Assembly: GCA_035524095.1 (NCBI GenBank)
Contig: DATKPK010000168.1
Coordinates: 1 to 20,521 of the forward strand
Length of the DNA stretch: 20,521 nucleotides
Reading direction: 5' to 3'
Source of the DNA: DATJUF01 sp035524095
GTDB taxonomy: Bacteria > Desulfobacterota > Binatia > Binatales > Binataceae
Under the pieces are notes generated by a model. The model worked only from the letters and a program-made list of their open reading frames with translations, was not told where the DNA came from and ran no database searches. The position numbers were made by a program, and so were the translations under genes. Below, piece by piece: positions 1-8,077 of the stretch; the stretch's first letter is position 1; each line of letters begins with the position of its first letter.

Positions 1-44
1 AGGAACAACTCAGCCTGCCGACGATCAGCGAAGGAACAGCTTGA
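1..44 (+). CDS. C-terminal end of a preceding gene, probably rfbC (dTDP-4-dehydrorhamnose 3,5-epimerase)
   Basis: An open frame enters from the left edge and ends at the TGA at 42-44. Its last residues read EQLSLPTISEGTA. The stop overlaps the TTG start of the next gene (TTGA), a typical translational coupling. Many RfbC proteins end in a similar Leu-Pro-Thr-Leu-Ser-Glu-like tail, and rfbC commonly precedes rfbD, so rfbC is the likely identity. Only 13 residues are visible, so this rests on context more than sequence. Confidence 0.45.
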   Translation, partial: EQLSLPTISEGTA

Positions 45-880
45 AAATTCTGATCACAGGAGCGGACGGCCAGTTAGGCCGATGCCTGCTGACCGCCTGC
101 GCCCGCCACGAACTATTGCCATTCACCCACCCCTCCCTCGATATCACCCAGTTAGACAAGGTTCGCGAGGCTCTCAGTTGCCATCGGCCCGGCTTGGTGA
201 TCAACGCGGCCGCTTTCAACGACGTGGACGGGGCCGAATCACGTAGCGCCGAAGCGTATGCCATCAATGCCTTGGGACCGCGCAACCTTGCGGTTGCCAC
301 TGCCGCTCGCGAAATACCGCTAGTGCATGTTTCAACCGATTATGTATTCAGCGGCACCAGCCGCCGCCCGTACCACGAATTCGATCAGACTAATCCTCAA
401 TCTGTCTACGCGGCGAGCAAACTAGCCGGCGAAGAAGAAGTCAGGTCATTGAACCCGCGTCATTATGTTGTGCGGACGGCATGGTTATTCTGGGAAGACG
501 GCAAGAATTTTCTTCTTTCGATGTACCGCCTGGCTGCCCAGAATCAACTCAAGGTGGCAAGCGATCAATATGGTTCCCCAACCTACGTGCCTCATCTGGC
601 GCAGGCCATATGTAAATTAACTGGGACTGAGGCTTACGGGACATATCATTTCGCGGGATACGGCGGAGCCTCACGCTGGGAATTAGTAAATGATCTCTTT
701 CATCGTCTCAGTATCACTACTCCAATACTGCCCGTGTCCAGCCTGGAATTTCCGGCGCCGGCGGCCCGTCCTGCCTACTCGGTACTCTCAACTATCCAGG
801 ACCCGCGTATTGAACTCCCGGCGTGGCAAGAGGGCGTCGAAGAATTTGCCCATCACTTGCAGTCGCGGGCTCTCATTTAA
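41..880 (+). CDS. rfbD: dTDP-4-dehydrorhamnose reductase (RfbD/RmlD)
   Basis: Catalyses the last step of dTDP-L-rhamnose synthesis, the NAD(P)H-dependent reduction of dTDP-4-keto-L-rhamnose, in the cytoplasm. The 279-residue protein has the usual RmlD length. It shows the N-terminal Rossmann motif GADGQLG (residues 7-13), the STDYVFSG segment (98-105), the catalytic YxxxK pair (Y123, K127), RTAWLF, and the substrate-side motifs DQYGSPT and ARPAYSVL. The start is a TTG at 41 with AAGGA at 31-35, and it overlaps the previous stop codon. It belongs to the EPS locus together with rfbB at 3455, though other genes separate the two. A 355-base gap follows, so later genes probably have their own promoter. 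The family call is secure. Confidence 0.95.
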   Translation: MKILITGADGQLGRCLLTACARHELLPFTHPSLDITQLDKVREALSCHRPGLVINAAAFNDVDGAESRSAEAYAINALGPRNLAVATAAREIPLVHVSTDYVFSGTSRRPYHEFDQTNPQSVYAASKLAGEEEVRSLNPRHYVVRTAWLFWEDGKNFLLSMYRLAAQNQLKVASDQYGSPTYVPHLAQAICKLTGTEAYGTYHFAGYGGASRWELVNDLFHRLSITTPILPVSSLEFPAPAARPAYSVLSTIQDPRIELPAWQEGVEEFAHHLQSRALI

Positions 881-1235
881 GGTAAAGCCGCGGCACCATC
901 GCGGATGCCTTTTCTGCGAAGGTCGGTAATTCGCGAAAAATTCACTTACGCCACTGCAATCTAGCTCATTTTTTTTAGGCCATGCTTATCATTGCTTATC
1001 TTTACCTCTTGAATCACGTCAGTCTTCGGCATTAAATTATTACATCAAGTCGCTGTGACCACTTTAAGGTTACCGGCATGAGTCGAGAGAGAAGAATAGG
1101 CGAATCGGCCAAGTGAGTGCGTCTCCTGGCTGACGCCGGTCGGAAGGGGAGATCAGCAGGTTTGCCGGGCTGAGTTCGGCCTAACTCGAGCGAGATCCTA
1201 AAAGCCGCGAACCGAGGCATCGCTGAGACCCAATA
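881..1235. other. 355-base non-coding gap between rfbD and the acetyltransferase gene
   Basis: No convincing gene is visible on either strand. A short GC hairpin (CCGCG 888-892, CGCGG 900-904, 7-base loop) follows the rfbD stop and is trailed by a few T residues, so it is at best a weak terminator. The middle, about 960-1045, is AT-rich and holds a T-run and the small direct repeat GCTTATC. The last 190 bases look like an untranslated leader. Confidence 0.5.
1009..1038 (+). promoter_or_regulatory. possible sigma70-type promoter before the acetyltransferase gene
   Basis: TTGAAT at 1009-1014 and TAAATT at 1033-1038 are 18 bases apart, each matching four of six consensus positions, in the most AT-rich part of the gap. 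It would give a leader of about 190 bases. Weak evidence. Confidence 0.25.
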
Positions 1236-1775
1236 ATGTTCGAAAACCTGCGCGAAGATTGGCTAACCCACGAGCGCAACGCGTGGCGTCAGGGTTTGTG
1301 GGTCATGGTGGTTTATCGCTTTGGACAATGGCGGTACCGGCTCAAGCCGAAAATGGTCCGAATGCCTTTTTCGTTCCTATATAAAGTGCTTTTCAAATTG
1401 ATCCAAATTCTTGCCGGAGTCGAATTGCCCTGCGAGACAAAGATAGGGCGGCGATTCAAGATCGAACATTTCGGCGGGATCATAATCAGCGGAGACGCGA
1501 TCTTCGGCGACGACGTAACCATCCGCAATGGTGTGACGGTCGGACTCCGGCAGACGGGCCTGCGCGGTTCGCCGACTATTGGTAACCGCGTGGATATAGG
1601 GGCTGGAGCTAAAATCCTGGGCGCAATCACGGTAGGTGACGACGTTGCAATCGGGGCCAATTCAGTCGTCATACATGACGTTCCCTCCCACTGCGTGGCA
1701 GCCGGCATTCCGGCTCGGATTATGCCGCGCCGGCCGGTTGCGCCGCCCTCAGCATCACTTGAGCTAATGCACTAG
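1236..1775 (+). CDS. serine acetyltransferase-like hexapeptide O-acetyltransferase of the EPS locus
   Basis: A 179-residue left-handed beta-helix acyltransferase related to serine acetyltransferase (CysE) and WcaB-like EPS acetyltransferases. Residues 1-60 form a helical N-terminal region with basic and hydrophobic stretches. From about residue 68 hexapeptide repeats run to about 160 (for example IGNRVDIGAGAKILGAITVG), ending in the family signature AGIPARI. The catalytic-type His is present in IEHFGG (H78). Where CysE has a second conserved His (GDRHP motif), this protein reads LRGSP, with no His. The short N-terminus, that substitution and the EPS context favour acetyl transfer to a sugar over cysteine synthesis; this is inference. 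ATG at 1236 has only a weak GAG upstream. A 58-base gap separates it from the next gene. Confidence 0.8.
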   Translation: MFENLREDWLTHERNAWRQGLWVMVVYRFGQWRYRLKPKMVRMPFSFLYKVLFKLIQILAGVELPCETKIGRRFKIEHFGGIIISGDAIFGDDVTIRNGVTVGLRQTGLRGSPTIGNRVDIGAGAKILGAITVGDDVAIGANSVVIHDVPSHCVAAGIPARIMPRRPVAPPSASLELMH

Positions 1776-1833
1776 GCGAATCTGCCACATCATCAGAATT
1801 GGTGAGATTTAGTGAAGAATTGGTTCGTTACTG

Positions 1834-3444
1834 ATGCTACAGCTTGTTGAGGAATCTTCTTGTCGGCGAATTTCGCTAATGGGCATTCCTATAGATCCAG
1901 TGACAGAAGATGAGGTGCTTTCCCGCATAATTGGAGATTTGAATAAGGGATGCGGGGGCTGGGTGGTGACACCTAACCTCGATCAGATGCGAGTATTAAA
2001 CCAAAGGCCAAACCTACTCGATATAGCTGGCGAGGCGAGTTTGATTATTGCCGACGGAATGCCGGTAGTGTGGGCAAGCCGCTTGCAGGGAACGCCCCTG
2101 CCAGCACGTGTTGCAGGCTCGGACTTGGTATGGAGCCTCACGGCGGCAGCAGCTCGTGTTGGGGCATCGGTTTTCCTGCTGGGTGGCAGCCCGGGCTCTG
2201 CAGAAAGCGCCGCCGCCATTTTGGCGAGACAGAACCCAAACCTGAGGATCGCGGGAACGCTTTGCCCTGCAATGGGTTTTGAACGCGATCCCGCAATAGT
2301 TGAAGGCGTCTGTGAGGCCGTCGCGAAGACTGAGCCGGACATCGTATACTCGTGCTTTGGCTTCCCAAAGCAGGAATGGATGATCGGTCAACTACGCCGT
2401 CGTCTTCCGAGGACATGGTTTCTGGGCGTGGGTGGCAGTCTAAGCATGGTGGCGGGAGAGCTTCCGCGGGCGCCGAAATGGATGCAGCGTGCGGGTCTCG
2501 AGTGGATCCATCGGTTGGCGCTTGAGCCGCAGCGGCTCTTTCGCCGTTATTTAATACAGGATGCACCTTTCGCGATGCGACTCTTCTGCAACGCTTTGTA
2601 CTCCCGGTGGTCGTCTAACCGCCGAAAATCGCAAATCGTTCTGACGAAGCGGCCTTTCTCTGAGTTGTCTTCCGCAATTGCCGACGCTTCGATCTTCGCA
2701 GCCGGCGGTCGGCGTCTCCAAGATGAAACTTCGCGGTGCTTGATTGATCGCTACGAATCTATCGGTGCGAGCACGTGGCGCCGCAAGCGACAGACGTGGC
2801 GCTCTGGGTTTCGGCGCCTCAGCTGGCAGCTACTGACGGGTAGCACCGCAGCTGCGAAGCGGCTGGTGGATATCATCGTTTCTCTCATTCTGTTGATCTT
2901 ACTTTCGCCCTTGTTCGCCGCGATCACTGCGTTCATCAAAGCAGATTCGCGGGGGCCCGTGATTTTCCGTCAACCTCGCGTTGGAAAATGGGGGCAAGTC
3001 TTTCAAATGTATAAGTTCCGTTCCATGTGTACCGACGCTGAACACCGAAAAAGTCAATTGCTTGACCAAAACGAAATGGATGGCGGCGTGATCTTCAAGA
3101 TGAAGTACGACCCTCGTGTCACAAGGGTCGGCAAAATTATTCGCCGTTGCTCGCTCGACGAATTGCCCCAGCTTTGGAATGTGTTGAAAGGCGAAATGTC
3201 ATTGGTTGGGCCGCGCCCACCGGTGCCGGCCGAGGTGAGCTGTTATACACTCGGAGAGAGGCGCAGGCTGGAGGTCAAACCTGGGATAACCTGTATATGG
3301 CAGGTCTCAGGCCGCTCACACCTACCTTTTGAACGGCAAGTTGAGCTCGACGTTGAGTATATCGAATCGCAGACCATGTGGGGCGATGTCAAATTGCTGT
3401 TCAAGACGGTCCCGGCGGTTTTGATGGGCCACGGCGCCTATTAG
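1834..3444 (+). CDS. bifunctional WecG/TagA/CpsF glycosyltransferase fused to a polyprenyl-phosphate sugar-phosphate transferase
   Basis: A 536-residue protein with two complete enzyme domains. Residues about 12-250 are a WecG/TagA/CpsF glycosyltransferase: TPNLDQ (46-51), ADGMPVVW (73-80), FLLGG, CFGFPKQEWM and FLGVGGSLSMVAG are visible, and T46 and D74 keep the 28-residue spacing of the TagA catalytic pair as I recall it. After a linker (about 255-335), residues about 336-536 form a bacterial sugar transferase of the WcaJ/PglC type: membrane helix about 346-368, YKFRSM, the Asp-Glu pair D442-E443 in SLDELPQLWN, LVGPRPP (457-463) and KPGIT. The C-terminal part should place the first sugar-phosphate on undecaprenyl phosphate at the inner membrane, and the N-terminal part should add the next sugar. 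TAG at 3442-3444 lies 10 bases before the rfbB ATG. Confidence 0.9.
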   Translation: MLQLVEESSCRRISLMGIPIDPVTEDEVLSRIIGDLNKGCGGWVVTPNLDQMRVLNQRPNLLDIAGEASLIIADGMPVVWASRLQGTPLPARVAGSDLVWSLTAAAARVGASVFLLGGSPGSAESAAAILARQNPNLRIAGTLCPAMGFERDPAIVEGVCEAVAKTEPDIVYSCFGFPKQEWMIGQLRRRLPRTWFLGVGGSLSMVAGELPRAPKWMQRAGLEWIHRLALEPQRLFRRYLIQDAPFAMRLFCNALYSRWSSNRRKSQIVLTKRPFSELSSAIADASIFAAGGRRLQDETSRCLIDRYESIGASTWRRKRQTWRSGFRRLSWQLLTGSTAAAKRLVDIIVSLILLILLSPLFAAITAFIKADSRGPVIFRQPRVGKWGQVFQMYKFRSMCTDAEHRKSQLLDQNEMDGGVIFKMKYDPRVTRVGKIIRRCSLDELPQLWNVLKGEMSLVGPRPPVPAEVSCYTLGERRRLEVKPGITCIWQVSGRSHLPFERQVELDVEYIESQTMWGDVKLLFKTVPAVLMGHGAY

Positions 3445-3454
3445 GATTTTGACC

Positions 3455-4552
3455 ATGCGGACAATCATAGTCGCAGGCGGCGCTGGCTTTATCGGTTCCA
3501 ACTTCGTACGGACCGTATTGAAGCAGACCTCGTTGCGGATCGTTGTGTACGATCTCTTGACTTACGCAGGTTCAATGCTCAATCTACGCGATCTAAATGG
3601 CGCCGAACGTTTCGAATTCATCCGCGGCGATATTACCCAGTCTGACCAACTGGAATTACTATTCAAGCACTGGCAGCCTGAAGCGATAGTTAATTTCGCC
3701 GCTGAAAGCCATGTCGACCGGTCAATCGATGGACCGCGGAATTTCCTGCAAACGAACGTCGTTGGAACTTTCGAGATGCTCGAAATGGCGCGGCGGTATT
3801 ACAATGGCCTCACTACCGATCAGCGGAGGTCCTTCCGATTTCTCCATGTATCAACGGACGAAGTCTATGGCTCGCTGGGTGCGATAGGCAAATTCGAGGA
3901 ATCTACCCCGTACGCACCTAATTCGCCGTATGCAGCATCGAAGGCAGCAGCCGACCATTTCGTGCGTGCCTACCACCAAACCTACGCTCTGCCGGCGCTG
4001 ATCACCAACTGCTCAAATAATTATGGGCCTTTCCAGTTTCCCGAAAAGCTGATTCCGCTAACGATTCTCAATGCGATTAATGGAAGGCCACTCCCGATTT
4101 ACGGGGACGGTAGTAACATTCGTGATTGGCTATTCGTCGATGAACACTGTGAGGGAATACTGGCCGTCCTGCAGCGTGGGCAACCTGGGTCGAAATACAA
4201 TCTTGGCGGCAATAGCGAGCTGACCAATCTCGAGGTAGCGGGGGAGGTCTGCCGGGCGTTGGATAGATTGCTACCGGTCTATTCTAATCCAGTTGTTGCA
4301 GTTCGCGGACTGAATAGTTACGCCGATCTGATCACTTTCGTGGCCGATCGTCCCGGGCACGACCATCGCTATGCGATCGACTGCTCGCTTATCAAACGTG
4401 ACTTGGGCTGGTCTCCGAAAGTTAGTTTCGCCGATGGAATTCAGTTAACGGTGGCTTGGTATCTAAAAAATCTGGAATGGTGCCAGGGTGTGCAGCAAGG
4501 CCGGTACGCGGGTGAGCGTCTGGGACTAGCAACAGGCGAGGCGCTCCAATGA
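3455..4552 (+). CDS. rfbB: dTDP-glucose 4,6-dehydratase (RfbB/RmlB)
   Basis: An NAD-dependent short-chain dehydrogenase/reductase that converts dTDP-glucose to dTDP-4-keto-6-deoxyglucose, the precursor of dTDP-rhamnose. Visible motifs are GGAGFIGS near the N-terminus, ESHVDRS, the active-site STDEVYGS (T134, D135, E136), YAASKAAADH with Y159 and K163, NCSNNYGPFQFPEKLIPL, RDWLFVDEH and the C-terminal DRPGHDHRYAID. The 365-residue length is normal. I chose ATG 3455 because AGGA at 3443-3446 sits 8 bases upstream; an in-frame TTG at 3449 is too close to that site. The stop overlaps the ATG of the next gene (ATGA at 4549-4552), so the two are translationally coupled. Confidence 0.96.
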   Translation: MRTIIVAGGAGFIGSNFVRTVLKQTSLRIVVYDLLTYAGSMLNLRDLNGAERFEFIRGDITQSDQLELLFKHWQPEAIVNFAAESHVDRSIDGPRNFLQTNVVGTFEMLEMARRYYNGLTTDQRRSFRFLHVSTDEVYGSLGAIGKFEESTPYAPNSPYAASKAAADHFVRAYHQTYALPALITNCSNNYGPFQFPEKLIPLTILNAINGRPLPIYGDGSNIRDWLFVDEHCEGILAVLQRGQPGSKYNLGGNSELTNLEVAGEVCRALDRLLPVYSNPVVAVRGLNSYADLITFVADRPGHDHRYAIDCSLIKRDLGWSPKVSFADGIQLTVAWYLKNLEWCQGVQQGRYAGERLGLATGEALQ

Positions 4553-5916
4553 AGGTCGTCCTTTTCGCCAGCCGCGAGATTGGGGCATTAGCTCCGATCA
4601 GTGAGTTTTCCTGCCTCGCTCTATTGAGCGTCGCCTGCAAGCCGCTGATCGTTCATTCTATCGAAGCGCTCGCGACGGCCGGATTGACGGATGTAATCGT
4701 GGTTGTGTTACCGGACGCCGATGCGGTTGTCGCCGCTTTGGGTGACGGTGCCCGCTGGGGAATGCGATTTGAATATGTGCATGCTGTCATCGGAGAGTCC
4801 GATGAGGCGATATTGCAGCGCATCTGCCGCAGATTCGACGAAGAATATTTGGTGGTGCGAGGGGAAGTTCTACGTACTCCGATTATCACCGAATTTGTTG
4901 ATCGCGCAAAACAGCTGCAAGCGAAATCCGTTACCGCCACGATCGGCCATGTCAAAGCGGGCTTAGCGTTGATCAAACGCGGCGCAAGTTTGGAGGAAAA
5001 TCAATCCGAAAATGATTCGGATCTGACAGAAGGCGAAACCATCACAAGCTGGGTCGAATTTCCTGAGGCTCATCTCTCCCGGCTTGATTCCTTTGCAGTC
5101 TTTCACCAAGCCCATATGGAACTCTTGGCTGGATGCTTCGGCGGGCTGATCGCGCCAGGTCGGGATTTTGCCGAAGGAGTCAAAGTAGGGTGCAAAAGCA
5201 ATCTTCCGGCGGACACCATCAAGGATGCACCTCTCCTGATTGGTACGCGCTGCAAGATTGCCAGCGATGCCGTTCTGAGCAGTAGCGTAATCTCCGACGA
5301 CGTTGTGATTGATTCGGGGGCGGTACTGCGGTCTGCGGTCATTATGCCTCATACCTACGTAGGCGAAATGGTAGAGGTTGAAAACGCAATCGTAGCTGGT
5401 GACCGCCTGGTTCACGTTGATACAGGCGTCGTCGCGAGTGTTACTGATAGCTTTTTGCTTGCCACTCTCCACCTCGGAGACTTTACTGCGCGTATCGGCA
5501 ACCTCGCCAATCGGGTCGCCGGAGCGGTTCTGTTGGCGGCGACGATCTGGCTGTGGCCCATAGCGTTAATTGCAGCTTTGGCCGAAAATCCCCGCCAGCC
5601 AGTTAGAAGCAGACTTCTGCTGGGGAATCGCAGGGACTCGAAGGCTGCGGAGTTCAGGGCCTACGAATTCGCGGCCTCATCCCTTGCTTTGCGTTATTTG
5701 CCTTGCTTGCTCGCTGTAGTGGCTGGTCATTTGAGACTTATCGGCGAGGAACCGCCTGAACCGGCTACCACACGGCCCGCCGAAGGATCTTTGGCGGTTC
5801 GGAAGAAGGTCCATGTCGGTCTATCGGCACTGATGAAGTCCGCGAGGAATGTGGACGTGGTCAAAAGCCAGTCCCAGGTTCCTCGAACCAATCTGCGAAG
5901 ACCGCTGGCCGAATGA
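4549..5916 (+). CDS. degenerate nucleotidyltransferase / hexapeptide / sugar-transferase-like fusion protein (probable pseudoenzyme)
   Basis: A 455-residue protein. Residues 1 to about 190 follow the NDP-sugar pyrophosphorylase fold, as shown by KPLIVHSIEALATAGLTDVI (31-50). The GGxGTRLxPLT nucleotide-binding loop is replaced by ASREIGALAPIS, and the Lys of the usual PKPLLPV is gone. Residues about 228-300 are hexapeptide-like (IGTRCKI, SSSVISDDVVI). A hydrophobic segment, about 324-346, is followed by a compressed sugar transferase-like tail: RDSKAAEFRAYEF resembles the family's GKxFxxYKFRSM, and LRYLPCLLAVVAGHLRLIGE (381-400) resembles the LDELPQLWNVLKGxMSLVGPRP block, lacking both acidic residues and PRP. 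It overlaps the rfbB stop by 4 bases. A membrane-associated scaffold or regulator of EPS assembly is my inference. Confidence 0.75.
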   Translation: MKVVLFASREIGALAPISEFSCLALLSVACKPLIVHSIEALATAGLTDVIVVVLPDADAVVAALGDGARWGMRFEYVHAVIGESDEAILQRICRRFDEEYLVVRGEVLRTPIITEFVDRAKQLQAKSVTATIGHVKAGLALIKRGASLEENQSENDSDLTEGETITSWVEFPEAHLSRLDSFAVFHQAHMELLAGCFGGLIAPGRDFAEGVKVGCKSNLPADTIKDAPLLIGTRCKIASDAVLSSSVISDDVVIDSGAVLRSAVIMPHTYVGEMVEVENAIVAGDRLVHVDTGVVASVTDSFLLATLHLGDFTARIGNLANRVAGAVLLAATIWLWPIALIAALAENPRQPVRSRLLLGNRRDSKAAEFRAYEFAASSLALRYLPCLLAVVAGHLRLIGEEPPEPATTRPAEGSLAVRKKVHVGLSALMKSARNVDVVKSQSQVPRTNLRRPLAE

Positions 5917-6321
5917 ACCGTGCGAGACGCTCTGCTTGCCCGAAATCTGGCGAAGTTTTGGTCGATAATCGGTGCTAATCGGAACTTGATCCCATCATGA
6001 CCAGACGTCTAACTCCCGCGCGAAGGTAGCGCCAGGACACGAAACGACTCGAACTAAACGTCGGTCTGATGGTGTCGATGAGCGAAATAAGCGCCAGTCA
6101 AGGCCGTCTCGATGGTGTGATCGTTGCCCTCGCATGAAACAGACGCTGACTGCATCCAGGTAGCGACATGATGGTCCTACGTGAGCAATCACAGGAATTA
6201 GTATCGCTCAATAAAGGCTAGTATAGATAGGATAAACCTGATAAAGTGGTATGAAGAATCGGAATCCGACGTTTACGTCGATTTTTCCGTCGAAACAAAT
6301 CGCCGGATCTTCTTTCCAAGA
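5917..6321. other. 405-base non-coding gap before the partner-switching genes
   Basis: No gene with credible features is visible. The stretch from about 6200 to 6245 is AT-rich (TAGTAT and GATA-rich sequence) and is the likeliest place for a promoter of the downstream regulatory genes, but I find no clear pair of boxes. A hairpin lies at its 3' end (listed separately). Two copies of the string CGATGGTGT occur near 6075 and 6110, with no evident meaning. Confidence 0.4.
6267..6286 (+). terminator. small hairpin followed by T-run in the leader of the REC-PP2C gene
   Basis: CGACG (6267-6271), loop TTTA, CGTCG (6276-6280), then ATTTTT. It resembles a very short intrinsic terminator but lies only 36 bases before the ATG at 6322. 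It could be a leader structure or attenuator. A five-pair stem is weak. Confidence 0.25.
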
Positions 6322-7650
6322 ATGAGTAATCATTTGCAAACTAAGGTTTCGGACCACAGCTCGATCTCGCTTCGAGCGAATAAAGCCGCAAACCCTGGGA
6401 GAGGTTCAGTTGATCGCCCTGGCGAGTCGTCTAAAGAGTCAACTCTACGGGATTCCGCGCACGGCGCTGACTTAGTCCTGTTGGCTATCGCAGACAGCAC
6501 CGAGCGCCGTCACTTGGCTAAGACATTGGCCAATTCAGGTTGTGAAGTATTGGTTACTGCCGACTCCAGGGCAGCGTTGCAATTGGCCATATCCGAGCAA
6601 CCAGGCTTGATCGTTCTTGATACTGCATCACCCGGCTCGGATGGTTTTGAGGTTTGTGCAGAGTTAAAACTCGAGCAACGCACGCGGCATGTTCCGATTA
6701 TATTATTCTCGGCCACGCTTGCACCTGAAGAAAAAATGCGAGGACTTAGACTGGGAGCAGTAGACTGCATCACCAAACCATGCGACTGGGCAGAAGTGGC
6801 GGCTCAAGTCTGTAGCCAGCTGGATTTGGCGCGTGTGCGTAACGAGCTGGCCCTGGCAAACGTCGATCTAATGGCGGTGCAGGCGCAGCATCAAGCGGAA
6901 TTGAAAGCTGCCGCATCCGTTCAAAAGTCACTGCTACCGCGGCAAACAACGGAGACCTACTCAAACCTCAGTATATCCTGGAGATTTTCACCACTCGATC
7001 ACGTGGGTGGCGATCTTCTCGGCTACTCCTGGTTGGACGAAGATCATCTGGCCGCGTACGTTGTCGATGTTTGTGGCCATGGACTTCCAGCGGCAATGAT
7101 GACGGCAGCCATTTCCATAAGTCTCGCGCCCTCCATCGATGCTGGCGATGGTCTGCAAGTGAAGCAGCGCACCGCTTACTCTCCTAAAGAGATGCTCGAG
7201 AAACTCGATCGAGAATACCCTATTGAGCGATTCGACCGTCCTTTTACGATTTCTTACTTCGTGCTGAATCGCAAGACCGGCGAGTTCCGGTGCAGCCGCG
7301 CGGGCCATCCGATGCCGATAATAGTCCGGCGTGAAGGCCAGATCGAATCAATTGATGCGGGCGGTACGATGATTGGTCTGGACCAGATGTTGCCGTTCGA
7401 TGAAGGCGCCGGGAAACTCAGTCACGGCGATTCTATCCTTCTATACAGTGACGGTGTGACAGAATGCCGCAATGAATCAGAGACTTACGGGCTCGATCGG
7501 CTTTCTAGTGTCCTGCACCGATCTTCCGGGTGCTCGGCCGAGGTTCTATGCGATGAGATCGTGGTGGATCTCGCTCGTTTTAACTCCGGTGCGGTGATGC
7601 AAGACGATGTAACTATCCTGGCGCTCACTTACGAAGCGGGCCTGGAATGA
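6322..7650 (+). CDS. response regulator with C-terminal PP2C/SpoIIE-type Ser/Thr phosphatase (RsbU-like)
   Basis: A 442-residue cytoplasmic phosphatase expected to dephosphorylate the STAS protein encoded next. A variable N-terminal stretch (1-48) is followed by a receiver domain, about 49-165: phospho-acceptor D100 (IVLDTASP), switch Ser in LFSA, and K152 (ITKPCD). The usual acidic pair at the end of strand 1 is reduced to one Asp (LLAIADS). A probable helical linker (about 170-200) leads to the SpoIIE phosphatase domain (about 205-440) with metal-binding Asp residues in GGD (D231), DVCGHG (D249), SDGVTE (D377) and DDVT (D428, D429). All look intact, so activity is expected, gated by phosphorylation of D100 from an unseen histidine kinase. 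The STAS and HATPase genes follow on the same strand. Confidence 0.92.
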   Translation: MSNHLQTKVSDHSSISLRANKAANPGRGSVDRPGESSKESTLRDSAHGADLVLLAIADSTERRHLAKTLANSGCEVLVTADSRAALQLAISEQPGLIVLDTASPGSDGFEVCAELKLEQRTRHVPIILFSATLAPEEKMRGLRLGAVDCITKPCDWAEVAAQVCSQLDLARVRNELALANVDLMAVQAQHQAELKAAASVQKSLLPRQTTETYSNLSISWRFSPLDHVGGDLLGYSWLDEDHLAAYVVDVCGHGLPAAMMTAAISISLAPSIDAGDGLQVKQRTAYSPKEMLEKLDREYPIERFDRPFTISYFVLNRKTGEFRCSRAGHPMPIIVRREGQIESIDAGGTMIGLDQMLPFDEGAGKLSHGDSILLYSDGVTECRNESETYGLDRLSSVLHRSSGCSAEVLCDEIVVDLARFNSGAVMQDDVTILALTYEAGLE

Positions 7651-7657
7651 GCAAAGT

Positions 7658-7714
7658 AGGGAGGGCACTTCGCATATGGCCAGCGAATTGAATCGCTCGA
7701 ATGATGAAAGCTAG
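7658..7714 (+). other. possible 12-codon leader reading frame with strong Shine-Dalgarno, overlapping the STAS start
   Basis: AGGGAGGG at 7658-7665 precedes ATG 7676, which opens a 12-codon frame (MASELNRSNDES) ending at TAG 7712-7714. That frame runs through the STAS start codons at 7701 and 7704, which lack a ribosome binding site of their own. Coupled re-initiation would explain the arrangement. Not proven. Confidence 0.3.
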
Positions 7715-8054
7715 TCCAAGACTCGAAGAGCAATTTGAAGGCAATGCGCTCATTGTCAAGCTACTCGACTCGCGATTCGATGCGGTTTCCGCCCCCGTTG
7801 TCAGAGAGCGCTTTGCTGCGTTGATCGGTGAAGGGCATCACCGTATCGCATTCGATATTTCCGAAGTCGAATTCATCGACTCGAGTGGACTCAGCGCAGC
7901 CGTCTGGGCGCTTAAACGTCTCGGCGATGACGGGAAACTGGTCATAAGTGGAGCGCGAGGCTCTGTGATGAGCGTTCTGAGGCTGACGAGATTGGATAAG
8001 GTTTTCCGCCTTTTCCCAAATACAGGAATGGCCGTCGCTGCGCTCAGCGACTGA
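7701..8054 (+). CDS. STAS-domain anti-sigma factor antagonist (SpoIIAA/RsbV-like)
   Basis: A 117-residue single STAS domain. The phosphorylation site lies in FIDSSGLSA (S61/S62), the position phosphorylated in SpoIIAA and RsbV. The flanking pattern (RIAFDISEVEFIDSSGL and a C-terminal LTRLDKVFRLFP) is typical of the family. In the partner-switching scheme, the unphosphorylated form binds the HATPase kinase encoded next, and the upstream PP2C protein restores that form. Two ATG codons, 7701 and 7704, are possible starts; neither has a good ribosome binding site, and a TGA at 7689-7691 excludes a longer frame. The gap to the kinase frame is 23 bases. Confidence 0.93.
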   Translation: MMKASPRLEEQFEGNALIVKLLDSRFDAVSAPVVRERFAALIGEGHHRIAFDISEVEFIDSSGLSAAVWALKRLGDDGKLVISGARGSVMSVLRLTRLDKVFRLFPNTGMAVAALSD

Positions 8055-8077
8055 GTCGGTCTGGCTAGGGCGCGGAC

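Noticed and set aside
1313..1708. 131-codon minus-strand frame over the acetyltransferase
   Set aside because: Shadow frame produced by the hexapeptide repeat codons; no start signal or family match.
5995..6192. 65-codon minus-strand frame in the 5917-6321 gap
   Set aside because: Rich in Arg, Ser and Cys with no recognisable motif, no ribosome site and no neighbour on that strand.
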